In this document: positions 1 to 8,777 of the stretch, piece by piece | Numbering within the stretch: the first letter of the stretch is position 1 | Layout of the letters: every line of letters begins with the position of its first letter | Assembly (NCBI GenBank): GCA_903877135.1 | Contig: CAIRCN010000056.1 | Location: forward strand, 124,001 to 188,000 | DNA from: an uncultured Opitutia bacterium | GTDB taxonomy: Bacteria; Verrucomicrobiota; Verrucomicrobiia; Opitutales; Opitutaceae | Direction: 5' to 3' | DNA: 64,000 bases | Translations under genes and position numbers: made by a program | Notes under the pieces: model-generated | The model's database searches: none | The model's input: the letters and a program-made list of their open reading frames with translations, nothing else | What the model was told of the DNA's origin: nothing

Positions 1-1
1 C

Positions 2-1399
2 CTCGGCGTAGTGCACTTCGCCGACAATCTCGCGCTGACCGATTTTGTGCTTGGGCCGCGGCTGCCGGCCGACCTGCGCGCTCTCATCCGCGAGGAAACG
101 AACCGCCGCCTCTTCGCCCCACTGCGCCAGCGGCTCGAGTCTGGCCGCGATCTCTACTGGTGGATCGACGTGAAGCACAACTGGAACTCCGTCTGCCTTG
201 CTGGCACTGCAGAGGCCGCCGCCGTGCTTCTACCCGCCGCCGCCGACCGCGCGTGGTGGCTCGCATTCGCAGAGGCGCTTGTGAAAAATTTCCGCGACGG
301 CTTCAACGACGACGGTGTGTGCACCGAGGGCGTCGGCTACTGGAGCTACGGCTTCATGCACTACGTCCTCCTCGGCGAACTGCTCCGCCTCGGCACGGCC
401 GGTGCGATCGATCTGCTCGACGAGCCGAAGATGGAGCGCGCCTCGCTCTTCCCCGACCGTGTCGAAATTCAGCCGAAGGTTTTCCCGACGTTCTCCGACT
501 GCGCGCTCGACGTGCAGCCGGTGTTCTGGACGCGCCGCTGGCTCGACAACCGCCTGGGCACCATCCGCCACGCCGTCGAACCCGTGGCGTCTGACACCGA
601 TCCGTTTGCCACCATGGGGCAGCAATTTGCCTCCGAGCCGCTGCTGTGGATGTTCCAGACCCGCGATCCACGCCGGCCGCAGCGCTCGACGCTCGCGCCC
701 GAACTGCGCAACTGGTTCAAAAGTTCCGACCTGCTCGTCTGCCGGCCCGCGCCCACGACCCGGCGCCGCTTCTCCGCCACGCTCCTCGGCGGCAACAACG
801 GCACCAACCACAATCACAACGACCTCGGCACCTTCACCGTCGTGCTCGACGGTCGCACGCTCGTGGTCGATCCCGGCGCGGAGGTTTACAGCTTCCGCAC
901 GTTCAGCACACACCGCTACGACAGCAATCTGCTCAACTCCTACGGCCACCCCGTGCCGCGCGTCGCCGGTCGCCTGCAGGAAGCCGGCACGGAGTATCAC
1001 GCCCGCGTCGTCGCGAAAGAATTCACCGACGCCACCGACCGCGTCGTGATGGATCTGAGCAAAGGCTACGACGTGCCCGCGCTGCGCAAACTCGAGCGCG
1101 AGTTCCTCTACGACCGGCGAGGCGCCGGCAGCCTGACCGTCACGGATCGAGTGGAGTTTTCCGAGCCCGCCGCTTTCGAGACGGCGCTCATCACGCTCGG
1201 CCAAGTCGTCATCGACGGCGCGCAGGTGAAACTAACCGACGGACCCGCCGCGCTCATGGCCGAAGTGACCGTCGAAGGCGCCGGCTTGGAAATCACCACC
1301 GACAAAATCGACCAACCGCCCAATCCGACGCGCGTCGCGCTGCGCTGCCGTGGCGAGGTGCGCCACGCCACCATCCGCACCGTCCTGCGCCCGGTCTGA
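2..1399 (+). CDS. heparinase II/III family protein, 5' end cut off by window
   Basis: The reading frame is open to the left edge, so the true N-terminus lies outside; about 465 residues are visible and family members are usually 600 or more. Counting from the GTG at position 11, a helical (alpha/alpha toroid) part covers about residues 20-240, with the pattern GVGYWSYGF at 108-116. The beta-sandwich C-terminal domain follows, with NHNHND at 266-271 and VVDPGAE near 285-291, which is typical of heparinase II/III and alginate-type polysaccharide lyases. Such enzymes cleave uronic-acid-containing glycans by beta-elimination. Substrate cannot be read from the sequence. It converges on the acyl-CoA synthetase gene with an 18-nt gap. 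Family assignment is secure; specificity is unknown. Confidence 0.88.
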   Translation, partial: LGVVHFADNLALTDFVLGPRLPADLRALIREETNRRLFAPLRQRLESGRDLYWWIDVKHNWNSVCLAGTAEAAAVLLPAAADRAWWLAFAEALVKNFRDGFNDDGVCTEGVGYWSYGFMHYVLLGELLRLGTAGAIDLLDEPKMERASLFPDRVEIQPKVFPTFSDCALDVQPVFWTRRWLDNRLGTIRHAVEPVASDTDPFATMGQQFASEPLLWMFQTRDPRRPQRSTLAPELRNWFKSSDLLVCRPAPTTRRRFSATLLGGNNGTNHNHNDLGTFTVVLDGRTLVVDPGAEVYSFRTFSTHRYDSNLLNSYGHPVPRVAGRLQEAGTEYHARVVAKEFTDATDRVVMDLSKGYDVPALRKLEREFLYDRRGAGSLTVTDRVEFSEPAAFETALITLGQVVIDGAQVKLTDGPAALMAEVTVEGAGLEITTDKIDQPPNPTRVALRCRGEVRHATIRTVLRPV

Positions 1400-1417
1400 C
1401 CGGAAAACACGCTGGCA

Positions 1418-3334
1418 CTATTTCCCGCCCAGCGCGGAAATCAGCTCGAACGCCGCCGGGTTGTCGATGCTGGTGAGGTCGCCGGCCGGCTGGCCGAGAT
1501 AGACGCGCAAGATCGCCGCGCGAACGATTTTCCCGCTGCGCGTTTTTGGCAGCGCGGCGACCGCGTGCACGCGTTTCGGCGCGAGTGGCTTGCCCAGCTC
1601 GTGCGCGACCCGGGCCACTAAGTCCGCCTCGGTCGCCACCGCGCCGTGCTTCAGCACCACGAAACACACCAGCGCCGTGCCTTTGATCTCGTCGGGCACG
1701 CCGATGACGGCGGCCTCGCTCACCGCGGGATGCGCCGTCAGCGCGCCCTCGACCTCGCCGGGACCGACGCGTTTGCCGGCGATCTTCATCGTGTCGTCGG
1801 TGCGGCCGAAGAGGAACCACTGGCCGTCCTCGTCGACCTTCGCCCAGTCGCCGTGATACCACACGCCAGGGAAGCGGCTGAAGTAGGTTTCGAGGTAGCG
1901 CGCGTCGTCGTTGAGAAAACTCTTCGTCATCGACGGCGCGGGCTGTTTGCACACGAGGTGTCCCATCGTGCCCGGCGGCGCGGGCTGCCCCTCATCGGTA
2001 AACACGTCGGCGTCCATCCCAAGTCCGGGACCGCCGAGCGAGCAGGGCTTGAGTGTGTCGAGCGGCGTGACGGAGACGTGGCAGCCAAGAATCTCCGTGC
2101 CACCGGAGATGTTGATCACAGGGCAGCGGCGCCCGCCCACGTTTTCGAAATACCAGAGGTAACTCGCCTCGTCCCACATCTCGCCGGTCGAAGCCAGCGC
2201 GCGCAGTCGCGAGAGATCGTGGCCTCGCGGACCGCGGCCGCCGTGCTCGCGCATGAGCAGCCGGATGAGTGTCGGCGAGCAGCCGAGCGTGACGACACCG
2301 AGTTTTTCGCAAATCTGCCAGAGGCGGTCACCGGTCGGATAGTTTGGCGCGCCGTCGAGCAGCACGATGGGCGTGCGATAGAGCAGGCAGCCGATGATTT
2401 CCCACGGCCCCATCATCCAGCCGATGTCGGTGACCCAGAAAAACGGTTCGCCCGGCTGGGCATTCATGGCGTAGCGGAGTTCCTTGCCCATCTGCGCCAT
2501 GCAACCCGCCTGCGTGTGCACCGTGCCTTTCGGTCGGCCGGTCGTGCCGCTGGTGTAGATGATGAGGCACGGCTCCTCCGCCGAGGTGTGCTCGGCCATC
2601 GCGACAGGCGCGCCGGAGTTCAAGAACGCGTCCCACTCCGCGGTGTCGGTCCACACGATGCGAGTGAGCGAAGGAAGTTTCGCCACCGCGGCGCGCGCGA
2701 TGGCGCCGGTGTCGGTGGCCTTGCCGCGCCGGTGCAGCATGCCGCAGGCAAAAAGAATCTTCGCCTCACACGAGGCCAGCCGCTCACGCAGCGCCTCCTC
2801 GCCGTAACCGCAGAAAATCGGCACGAACCGCGCGCCGATTTTCATTGCCGCGAACAAAACCACCACCGTCGGCACCTGCATCGGCGCGTAGAGGCCGACG
2901 CTGTCGCCCGCCCCCACCCCCGCGGCGCGCAATGCCCCGGCGCAGCGGTCCACGAGCGAACTCAGCTCGGCGAAGGTCACGCGGCGCGCCTCTTCCGCGC
3001 GGCCGGAGTCGGCTTCATAAAACAGCGCCGTCTCTCCGCCGTGCCCATCGCGCACGTGACGGTCCACGCAGTTGTGCGTGACGTTGACCTCGCCGCCAAG
3101 GAACCAGCCTGTCCACGGAAAACCGCGCGAGTCGTCGCGCACCTGCGTGTAGGGCGTGAACCACTCGACGCCCATGTCGCGCATCGCCGCATCCCAAAAC
3201 CACGCCGTGTCGGCGACCGAGCGACGGCGCATCTCGGCCAGCGTCGCGATGCCGTGTTTCGCCATGAACCGCGCGAGATGTGACTCACGCGTCCACGTAT
3301 GGTCTTCAGGGTGCCAGATGAAAGCGGAGGGCAT
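1418..3334 (-). CDS. acyl-CoA synthetase, acetyl-CoA synthetase-like (AMP-forming)
   Basis: A 638-aa adenylate-forming enzyme that should activate a carboxylic acid to its CoA thioester through an acyl-AMP. Visible motifs are the P-loop-like YTSGTTGRPKG, the hinge region GRTDDTMKIAGKRVGPGEVE, and the C-terminal lysine in LPKTRSGK (about K603) that catalyses adenylation. N-terminal sequence and length resemble the acetyl-/propionyl-CoA synthetase group, but the acid is not determined. The ATG at 3334 (MPSAFIWHPEDHTW) is chosen because the upstream in-frame extension is Arg/Ala-rich and runs into the neighbouring GNAT gene. It is last in a leftward cluster of flavin reductase, thiolase, GNAT and this gene, 20 nt after the GNAT stop. 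Confidence 0.9.
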   Translation of the reverse strand: MPSAFIWHPEDHTWTRESHLARFMAKHGIATLAEMRRRSVADTAWFWDAAMRDMGVEWFTPYTQVRDDSRGFPWTGWFLGGEVNVTHNCVDRHVRDGHGGETALFYEADSGRAEEARRVTFAELSSLVDRCAGALRAAGVGAGDSVGLYAPMQVPTVVVLFAAMKIGARFVPIFCGYGEEALRERLASCEAKILFACGMLHRRGKATDTGAIARAAVAKLPSLTRIVWTDTAEWDAFLNSGAPVAMAEHTSAEEPCLIIYTSGTTGRPKGTVHTQAGCMAQMGKELRYAMNAQPGEPFFWVTDIGWMMGPWEIIGCLLYRTPIVLLDGAPNYPTGDRLWQICEKLGVVTLGCSPTLIRLLMREHGGRGPRGHDLSRLRALASTGEMWDEASYLWYFENVGGRRCPVINISGGTEILGCHVSVTPLDTLKPCSLGGPGLGMDADVFTDEGQPAPPGTMGHLVCKQPAPSMTKSFLNDDARYLETYFSRFPGVWYHGDWAKVDEDGQWFLFGRTDDTMKIAGKRVGPGEVEGALTAHPAVSEAAVIGVPDEIKGTALVCFVVLKHGAVATEADLVARVAHELGKPLAPKRVHAVAALPKTRSGKIVRAAILRVYLGQPAGDLTSIDNPAAFELISALGGK

Positions 3335-3354
3335 GGGGTAAAAGGTAGGGCGGG

Positions 3355-3849
3355 TTATCCATAACCCGTCTTCCGGCGCGGGGCGACGGTTGAAAGCGGG
3401 CCGAGCGTTTTGCGCAGGAGAATCTCGTCGTGCCCGGTGACGACATAGTCGCGCAGCCGGCCGACCCGCTCGTAGCCGAGCCGGCGGTAAAGCCGCTGTG
3501 CGCCGCGGTTGAAGGAGGTAACGCACATCAGGACGTTGCGGTGCGTTTTGAAGATGCGCCGCTCGGCCCAGCGCAACACCGCCGTGCCGACACCGAGCCC
3601 GCGCATCTCCGGCGCGACGCCGATGGTCTGGATGTAACCGCCCAGCGGCCCATTCAAATCGAGCACCAGAAATCCCGCGCGCTCGCCGTGATCAATGACC
3701 AGAAAGCATTTCTTCGCCGGATTCCGCAGCAGCCGCATCGCGTCGGCGTGGCCGCGCCCAAGCGTCAGCCACGGTTCCGACGAAGCCATGACCCGCGCCG
3801 CCCATTCGCGATCTGCCGCACGCCGCAGGGGTTTTACGTCAACCATCAT
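3355..3849 (-). CDS. GNAT family N-acetyltransferase
   Basis: A 164-aa single-domain acetyltransferase. The acetyl-CoA pyrophosphate-binding motif A is visible as VAPEMRGLGVGTAVL (RGLGVG), followed by the NRGAQRLYRRLGYE pattern common to RimI-like GNATs. It starts 9 nt after the thiolase stop and is probably cotranscribed with it. The substrate (protein N-terminus, lysine or small amine) cannot be inferred. Its place between thiolase and acyl-CoA synthetase may be coincidental, or may reflect control of an acyl-CoA enzyme by lysine acetylation, as known for acetyl-CoA synthetase in other bacteria; that link is speculation. Confidence 0.85.
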   Translation of the reverse strand: MMVDVKPLRRAADREWAARVMASSEPWLTLGRGHADAMRLLRNPAKKCFLVIDHGERAGFLVLDLNGPLGGYIQTIGVAPEMRGLGVGTAVLRWAERRIFKTHRNVLMCVTSFNRGAQRLYRRLGYERVGRLRDYVVTGHDEILLRKTLGPLSTVAPRRKTGYG

Positions 3850-3858
3850 ATCTTACGC

Positions 3859-5034
3859 TCACGCCAGCTCCACGCACACGGCCAGACCCTCGCCACCGCC
3901 GATGCAGGTGGCGGCGACGCCGCGTTTGAGGCCGCGTTCGCGGAGGGCGGCGAGCAGCGTCACGAGGATGCGCGCGCCGCTGCAGCCGATGGGGTGGCCG
4001 AGCGAGATCGCGCCGCCGCGGACGTTGAGCTTGTCGTGCGGCACGCCGAGTTCGCGCATGAAGGCCATCGGCACGACGGCAAAGGCCTCGTTCACCTCCC
4101 AGAGATCGACGTCGCCGACCGACCAGCCAGCGCGCTTGAGCGCGTGGTGCGTGGCCTGCACGGGGGCGGTCGTGAACCACACCGGGTCCTGCGCGTGGGC
4201 GCCGAAGCCAGCGAGCCGTGCGAGCGGCTTGAGCCCGCGGGCGGCGGCGGTGTCGGCCGTGGCGAGGACGAGCGCGGCGGCACCGTCGTTGATTGTCGAG
4301 GCGTTGGCGGCGGTGATCGTGCCGGCTTTGTCGAAGACGGGGCGCAGTGTCGGCACCTTGTCGTAGCGCACCTTGGCCGGACCTTCATCCTGGTCGATGC
4401 GGGTGACGTTGCCGCGGGCGTCGGCAATTTCGACGGGTGTAATCTCCTGCGCGAACAGACCGGCCTTCTGTGCGGCATTGGCGCGGCGAAACGACTCCAT
4501 CGCGTAGGCATCCTGCTGTTCACGGGTGAAGGCGTATTTCGCTGCGCATTGCTCGGCGCAGTTGCCCATGTGGATGTTGTTATACGGGTCCCAGAGTCCG
4601 TCGTGAACCAGCGAGTCGATCACCTGCTGGTGGCCCAGGCGGAAGCCGTCGCGGGCCTTCGGCAGCAAGTAGGGCGCGAGCGACATGTTCTCCATGCCGC
4701 CGGCCACGGCGATGCCACCCATGCCGCCAGCGAGAAAATGTGCGGCGCCGATGACGGTCTGCATGCCGGAGCCGCAGACCTTGTGGACGGTGGTGCAACG
4801 CACAGAATGCGGTAGGCCGGCGGCAAGCGCAGCCTGACGTGCGGGGGCCTGGCCCTGGCCGGCCTGGAGGACGTTGCCCATGAGGCAGTCAGTGATGTCG
4901 GCGGGCGCGACGCCGGACTGCGCGACCGCGCCCTTGATCGCGGCAGCGCCGAGGCGCGGCGCGGGAACGGCGGAAAGGATGCCTTGGAACGTACCGAGCG
5001 GCGTGCGCGTGGCGGAGAGGATGACGATGTTCAT
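3859..5034 (-). CDS. thiolase family protein (acetyl-CoA C-acetyltransferase)
   Basis: A 391-aa thiolase of the usual biosynthetic/degradative length. The acyl-accepting cysteine is C87 in VHKVCGSGMQ; the C-terminal GGAISLGHPIGCSGAR holds the active-site histidine (about H346), and the last cysteine is about C377 in CIGGGEG. It should interconvert acetyl-CoA and acetoacetyl-CoA or a longer 3-ketoacyl-CoA. It lies 13 nt downstream of the flavin reductase gene and upstream of the GNAT and acyl-CoA synthetase genes, so the operon probably handles short acyl-CoA metabolism. Chain-length preference is not visible. Confidence 0.93.
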   Translation of the reverse strand: MNIVILSATRTPLGTFQGILSAVPAPRLGAAAIKGAVAQSGVAPADITDCLMGNVLQAGQGQAPARQAALAAGLPHSVRCTTVHKVCGSGMQTVIGAAHFLAGGMGGIAVAGGMENMSLAPYLLPKARDGFRLGHQQVIDSLVHDGLWDPYNNIHMGNCAEQCAAKYAFTREQQDAYAMESFRRANAAQKAGLFAQEITPVEIADARGNVTRIDQDEGPAKVRYDKVPTLRPVFDKAGTITAANASTINDGAAALVLATADTAAARGLKPLARLAGFGAHAQDPVWFTTAPVQATHHALKRAGWSVGDVDLWEVNEAFAVVPMAFMRELGVPHDKLNVRGGAISLGHPIGCSGARILVTLLAALRERGLKRGVAATCIGGGEGLAVCVELA

Positions 5035-5047
5035 GGGGTGGCAGACA

Positions 5048-5656
5048 TTAGTCCGGGCGTTCGATGGAAAAACTGTCGCGCGTCAGGGCGTAGTCTTCGC
5101 CGCCGAGGCGGCCGATGAGGTCGAGTTTACGGGCGTCGGGCCGGCCGTCGGCACCCAGCACGTCGTCGCGGACGTGGGCGGCGAGGATGCGGCCGAAGAC
5201 GACGTTGGCCGCGAGCGGGCCCTCGCCGATGAGGACGATCTGGTGCAGCCGGCACTCGAACGCGACCGGGGCGGCGGCGACGCGCAGCGGCCGCACCTGA
5301 CCCGACGGCGCGGCCGCAACGCCGAATTTTTCGAACTCGCTTTCGCCGTAGGGCAGCAGCGCCGCGGTGGCGTTCATCTGCTCCGCGAGTTCGCGCGAGA
5401 CGAGGTTCACCACGAACTCAGGCACGGCCTCGATGTTGCGCACGGTGTCCTTCTTTGCGCCCTGGCGGTTGTTGACCGGCACGAACATGAGCGTGGGCGG
5501 ATTCGCCGTGACGCCCTGGAAAAACGAAAATGGTGCGAGATTGGTTTTCCCTTCGGCCGAAATCGTGGAAACCCAGGCGATGGGGCGTGGCATGATCGTG
5601 GCGGACATCCACTGGTAAGCGTCGCGCGTGGGGAGAGCGGTGAAGTCCAGAATCAT
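5048..5656 (-). CDS. flavin reductase family protein (FMN-binding split barrel)
   Basis: A 202-aa protein with the flavin-reductase-like split-barrel pattern: MPRPIAWVSTIS near the N-terminus, NLAPFSFFQGVTANPPTLMF, then a core of RELAEQMNATAALLPYGESEF and ECRLHQIV. Members bind FMN and reduce free flavin or serve as flavoprotein oxidoreductases. The ATG at 5656 is preferred over upstream in-frame starts because the protein from MILDFTALPTRD aligns with the normal family N-terminus. First gene of the leftward thiolase operon and divergent from the LuxR-type gene, with 84 nt between their starts where both promoters must lie. Confidence 0.9.
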   Translation of the reverse strand: MILDFTALPTRDAYQWMSATIMPRPIAWVSTISAEGKTNLAPFSFFQGVTANPPTLMFVPVNNRQGAKKDTVRNIEAVPEFVVNLVSRELAEQMNATAALLPYGESEFEKFGVAAAPSGQVRPLRVAAAPVAFECRLHQIVLIGEGPLAANVVFGRILAAHVRDDVLGADGRPDARKLDLIGRLGGEDYALTRDSFSIERPD

Positions 5657-5740
5657 GGGCCGGACAAAAACAGAGTGCGGGGAGAAAGCAAAGTGGATAG
5701 CGCGCCCCACCGGGCCCGGTGCATCGGCCAAACGGAGTAA

Positions 5741-6400
5741 ATGCGCCTTGAGCCCGGGCCGGGAGACCGCCAGCGTGCCGGCATGCCCCGTCGTCCCGCT
5801 GCTCCACCCTCCGCCGAGGCCGCCCGTCTCGCCCACTACGCCGCGATGCTGGAGGAGGTGCCCGTCGGCCTGCTGCTGCTCGACGAGGAACTGCAGCCGT
5901 TATGGTTCAACGCCGAGGCCGCGCGGGCCTGCGCCGTGTGGAACCACGGCGAGCGCCGCGGCACCGCCCTGCGCGCCCGCATCGCCTTCCGTGTGCCGGC
6001 GGTTCTGCTCGACGCCTGTCGCGTTCGCCTCGCGGCCGGCCAAGGCGCGGGGCATCCGGCGCAAGTGGTCAGCGATCATTCGCGCGGTTTGCACGCCCGC
6101 ATCAAATTGCATGTGCCGGCCAACGCGGGTCACCCGGCGGCGTTTCACATCCAGCTCGATTATCGGCGTCCCCGCGGCGACCGCGACCGGCCGCTCTCGC
6201 CCGGCGCAGTGGCGCTGCTGGCGCGCCTGACTGAGCGCGAACGCGAGGTCGCGATGCGGGTGCGCGAAGGCCTGCGCACCTCTGAGATCGCCGCCGAGTT
6301 GCGCCGCAGCCCGCTCACGATCAAGACCCAACTCGCCGCCATTTTTGCGAAACTCGACGTCCGCGGCCGCACCCGGGTGGCGGCCTTGCTGAACCGCTGA
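5741..6400 (+). CDS. LuxR-type helix-turn-helix transcriptional regulator
   Basis: A 219-aa protein with a C-terminal LuxR/NarL DNA-binding domain at about residues 163-218 (LTEREREVAMRVREGL, SEIAAELRRSPLTIKTQLAAI). The N-terminal half begins with a PAS-like pattern (MLEEVPVGLLLLDEELQPLWFN, in two parts around residues 36-57) but has no receiver-domain aspartate cluster, so it is not an obvious response regulator. An ACGGAG stretch lies just before ATG 5741; a second possible start is M15 (5783). It is divergent from the flavin reductase/thiolase operon and may regulate it, which is inference from position only. Confidence 0.82.
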   Translation: MRLEPGPGDRQRAGMPRRPAAPPSAEAARLAHYAAMLEEVPVGLLLLDEELQPLWFNAEAARACAVWNHGERRGTALRARIAFRVPAVLLDACRVRLAAGQGAGHPAQVVSDHSRGLHARIKLHVPANAGHPAAFHIQLDYRRPRGDRDRPLSPGAVALLARLTEREREVAMRVREGLRTSEIAAELRRSPLTIKTQLAAIFAKLDVRGRTRVAALLNR

Positions 6401-6413
6401 GCGCCGCGAGTGT

Positions 6414-7340
6414 TTACGTCGGCCGTGCCACCACATGGTGACGCAGCACGCCGATCCGCTCGACCGCCAGCTCAACCGTGTCGCCGGGCTTCAGCCAGCC
6501 ACCGGTATTTTCCGGACCCAGCTCGAGAATGCAGCCCGTGCCCACCGTGCCCGTGCCGATCAGGTCTCCCGGGAACAGCTCCGCATCGCGCGATGCCTGC
6601 GCGATCAGCCGCGGGATCGGGTGATGCAGCGACTCGACATTGCCGCTCGACAATTCGCGGCCATTCACGCGCGCACTCATCGCCAGCGACAGCTTTTCGC
6701 CGGCAATGCGGTCAGCCACCTCGTCGCGCGTTACCAGCCACGGGCCGACGCCCGTGGCGAAATCCTTGGCCTTGGCCGGACCGAGGCCGACGGTCATCTC
6801 CTTGCGCTGCAGGTCACGGGCGGAAAAATCGTTCACGATTGTGAATCCCGCCACATGCTCCCAGGCCCGTTCCGGCGCGATGTCGCGTCCGCCGTGCCCG
6901 ATCACCACGCCCAGCTCCAATTCGTAGTCGAGTTCGGTCGAACCCGTCGGTGCGCAGACCTCGGCCTCATGGCCCACGAGCGCATTGTGGTTCGAGAAAT
7001 AGAAAACCGGGATTTCATGCCACGCTGGCGGCACCTCGAGCCCGCGCTGGGCCCGCGCCGTTTTCACGTGCTGCTCGAACGCGTAGAAATCGCGAAATGC
7101 TGGCGGCTTCACCACGGGCGGCAGGAAGGAAAACTCGCTCTCACGGTAACGTGGACCTTTCCACGCGGCGGCGCGCTCCGCGAGGTGGGGGCCATGGAGC
7201 GCGACGTACGGCAGCGCGTATTTCATCCGCGGAGCCTGGCGACCGATGAGCCCAGCCAGCTCGATCCAAGTCCCGTCCGGTGCCGCCGCTACAGGCGCCG
7301 GCTCGGCGCTGCCCCGGGGAAGTATCGTCGCGAGTCGCAT
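6414..7340 (-). CDS. fumarylacetoacetate hydrolase family protein
   Basis: A 308-aa FAH-fold hydrolase. The metal-binding acidic residues are visible in LDYELELGVVIG (E-x-E) and in the NDFSARDLQ region; KAKDFATGVGPWLVT and DLIGTGTVGTG are family-typical. Relatives cleave C-C bonds in 3-ketoacids or act as 2-keto-3-deoxy sugar acid hydrolases, including the last step of some L-fucose/L-rhamnose oxidative pathways. It is monocistronic here and convergent with the LuxR-type gene (13 nt). A role alongside the sugar-acid operon at 54-59 kb is possible but unproven; aromatic-acid catabolism is the alternative. Confidence 0.9.
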   Translation of the reverse strand: MRLATILPRGSAEPAPVAAAPDGTWIELAGLIGRQAPRMKYALPYVALHGPHLAERAAAWKGPRYRESEFSFLPPVVKPPAFRDFYAFEQHVKTARAQRGLEVPPAWHEIPVFYFSNHNALVGHEAEVCAPTGSTELDYELELGVVIGHGGRDIAPERAWEHVAGFTIVNDFSARDLQRKEMTVGLGPAKAKDFATGVGPWLVTRDEVADRIAGEKLSLAMSARVNGRELSSGNVESLHHPIPRLIAQASRDAELFPGDLIGTGTVGTGCILELGPENTGGWLKPGDTVELAVERIGVLRHHVVARPT

Positions 7341-7500
7341 GGTTCCTCGGATTCAGAGTTAAACACCCGGACGCGCCGCGGTCGAATCTTTCCGCGCAGG
7401 GCAGCTCGCCGCGGACCCGCCACACTTTGGCACTCGCCTTTAATTGGAACCTCCGCCCCTTTCGGGACGTCATTGCCCGTATCGCTCCGTTGCACTTCTC

Positions 7501-8109
7501 ATGAAGCTTCGCGCCACCCTTCTTCTCTGCAGTCTGCTGACTGGGCTTACCGGCACCGTTTTGGCCGGGGAGGACGCGCGTTTTTCTAAAAGCTTCGGCA
7601 CGGAGGAGTTCTCCGCCGCGGGGCTACCGAAACTTACGTCCGATCAAGTCGCCATCCTCGACGCTTTGGTGAGGCGCGACGAAGAGGCGGCGTGGCATAC
7701 CACCCCGATGCATCCGCGGGCCGCGCTCTTTTCGCAGCGCCTCTCCGCCGACGAACGCATCAACATCGGCATCAATCTCCTCACCGCCTCCGAGATCGCC
7801 CGGCTCGATGCCCAGGTCGCACGGCAGGAAAACACTGTCGTTTCGGCCGCCGTTGTCCCAGCCACCGCCGCCGGCAGCGCCGCCCAAACCGCCACCCCGG
7901 CCTACAAAGCGCTCCCGCAGATCCACGGTTCGTTCTCGCTGTTTTACGGCACAGGCAGCCACGGTTTCAGCACCCAAGGCGCCGCGGTTGATCTCATCTA
8001 TCACGACCCCGACCACGGCTACACGATCACCGCCGGCTATGCGGAAATCCGCGCCAAGGGCCAGTTCATCCGCCGCGATTGTCCGGGTGTCTATACTCCC
8101 TCCAATTGA
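7501..8109 (+). CDS. secreted protein of unknown function
   Basis: A 202-aa protein with a clear signal peptide (KLRATLLLCSLLTGLTGTVLAG, positively charged then hydrophobic, cleavage near LAG-ED). Mature sequence: an acidic helical segment (TSDQVAILDALVRRDEEAAW), an Ala-rich linker at about 115-135, then a small Gly/Tyr-rich beta segment (HGSFSLFYGTGSHGFSTQGA, YHDPDHGYTITAGYAEI). The helical segment resembles a segment repeated in short Verrucomicrobia secreted proteins, but I do not recognise a named domain. ATG 7501 is chosen because it directly begins the signal peptide; an in-frame TTG-type extension upstream lacks support. A hairpin overlaps its stop. Confidence 0.7.
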   Translation: MKLRATLLLCSLLTGLTGTVLAGEDARFSKSFGTEEFSAAGLPKLTSDQVAILDALVRRDEEAAWHTTPMHPRAALFSQRLSADERINIGINLLTASEIARLDAQVARQENTVVSAAVVPATAAGSAAQTATPAYKALPQIHGSFSLFYGTGSHGFSTQGAAVDLIYHDPDHGYTITAGYAEIRAKGQFIRRDCPGVYTPSN

Positions 8110-8123
8110 CGCGAAGTCGCGTC
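8108..8123 (+). terminator. short hairpin over the stop of the secreted-protein gene
   Basis: GACGCGA and TCGCGTC form a perfect 7-bp stem with a 2-nt AG gap, beginning inside the stop codon of the preceding gene. There is no T-run after it, so it is at best a weak or factor-assisted terminator. Confidence 0.3.
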
Positions 8124-8229
8124 GCTCAGTCTGGTAATATTCAGTAACGCGCCGCGTTTTTCGCGAAAGCACGCTTGTCCACCGCCGCAAATCGGAGCCT
8201 GCTGGGCACGCCGTCTTCCCGGCCCAAGC

Positions 8230-8766
8230 ATGAAAACCCGCTCCATCGTTCAACTGTGCGCAGGTCTCGCCCTGCTCGTCTGCGGCGGTTTCGCCGCTCC
8301 AGAAAATTCCGTCCTGCCTCTGGCTGGAAATTGGAAACTCGATCCCGCCCGCAGCAGCCAGATCAAGCCGTGGACCTCCGAGCGGCTCGCGATCTCAGCC
8401 AAAGGCGACACCACCAAGATCCACCGTTTCCTGAGCTGGGGCTCCGAACGCAAGGCCGACGACCTCACCACCGTGCGGACCGACGGTGTCACCGTGACTT
8501 CGGTCCCTGTCACCTACTGGCTCGATACTTGGTATAACAACACCTACATCGGCGGCGACGGCACCAAGCGCGTCCGCGGCGAGTGGCTCGACGGCGGCCG
8601 CATCCTGAAGATCGAAACCACGCTTATGCTGAAATCCCAGCAGGGCGACGTGCCAGTCCACCTCTATGACGAATACCGGCTATCGCCCGACGGCCGCATC
8701 CTCACGCTCTTCGAGTTGCGCTCCACGCGCGACCAAGTGCTGACCTTCGTGTTCACCCGCAATTGA
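8230..8766 (+). CDS. secreted lipocalin-like protein, unknown function
   Basis: A 178-aa protein with a signal peptide (RSIVQLCAGLALLVCGGFAAP) followed by GNWKLDPARS, a pattern seen at the start of small secreted beta-barrel proteins in environmental bacteria, and several alternating beta-strand segments (VRGEWLDGGRILKIETTLML, YDEYRLSPDGRILTLFELRS). This resembles lipocalin-like folds, but no diagnostic motif confirms it. Its stop is 11 nt before the ATG of the GxGYxYP gene, so the two are almost certainly cotranscribed and may act on the same extracellular substrate. Confidence 0.72.
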   Translation: MKTRSIVQLCAGLALLVCGGFAAPENSVLPLAGNWKLDPARSSQIKPWTSERLAISAKGDTTKIHRFLSWGSERKADDLTTVRTDGVTVTSVPVTYWLDTWYNNTYIGGDGTKRVRGEWLDGGRILKIETTLMLKSQQGDVPVHLYDEYRLSPDGRILTLFELRSTRDQVLTFVFTRN

Positions 8767-8777
8767 GGACCGCCGCC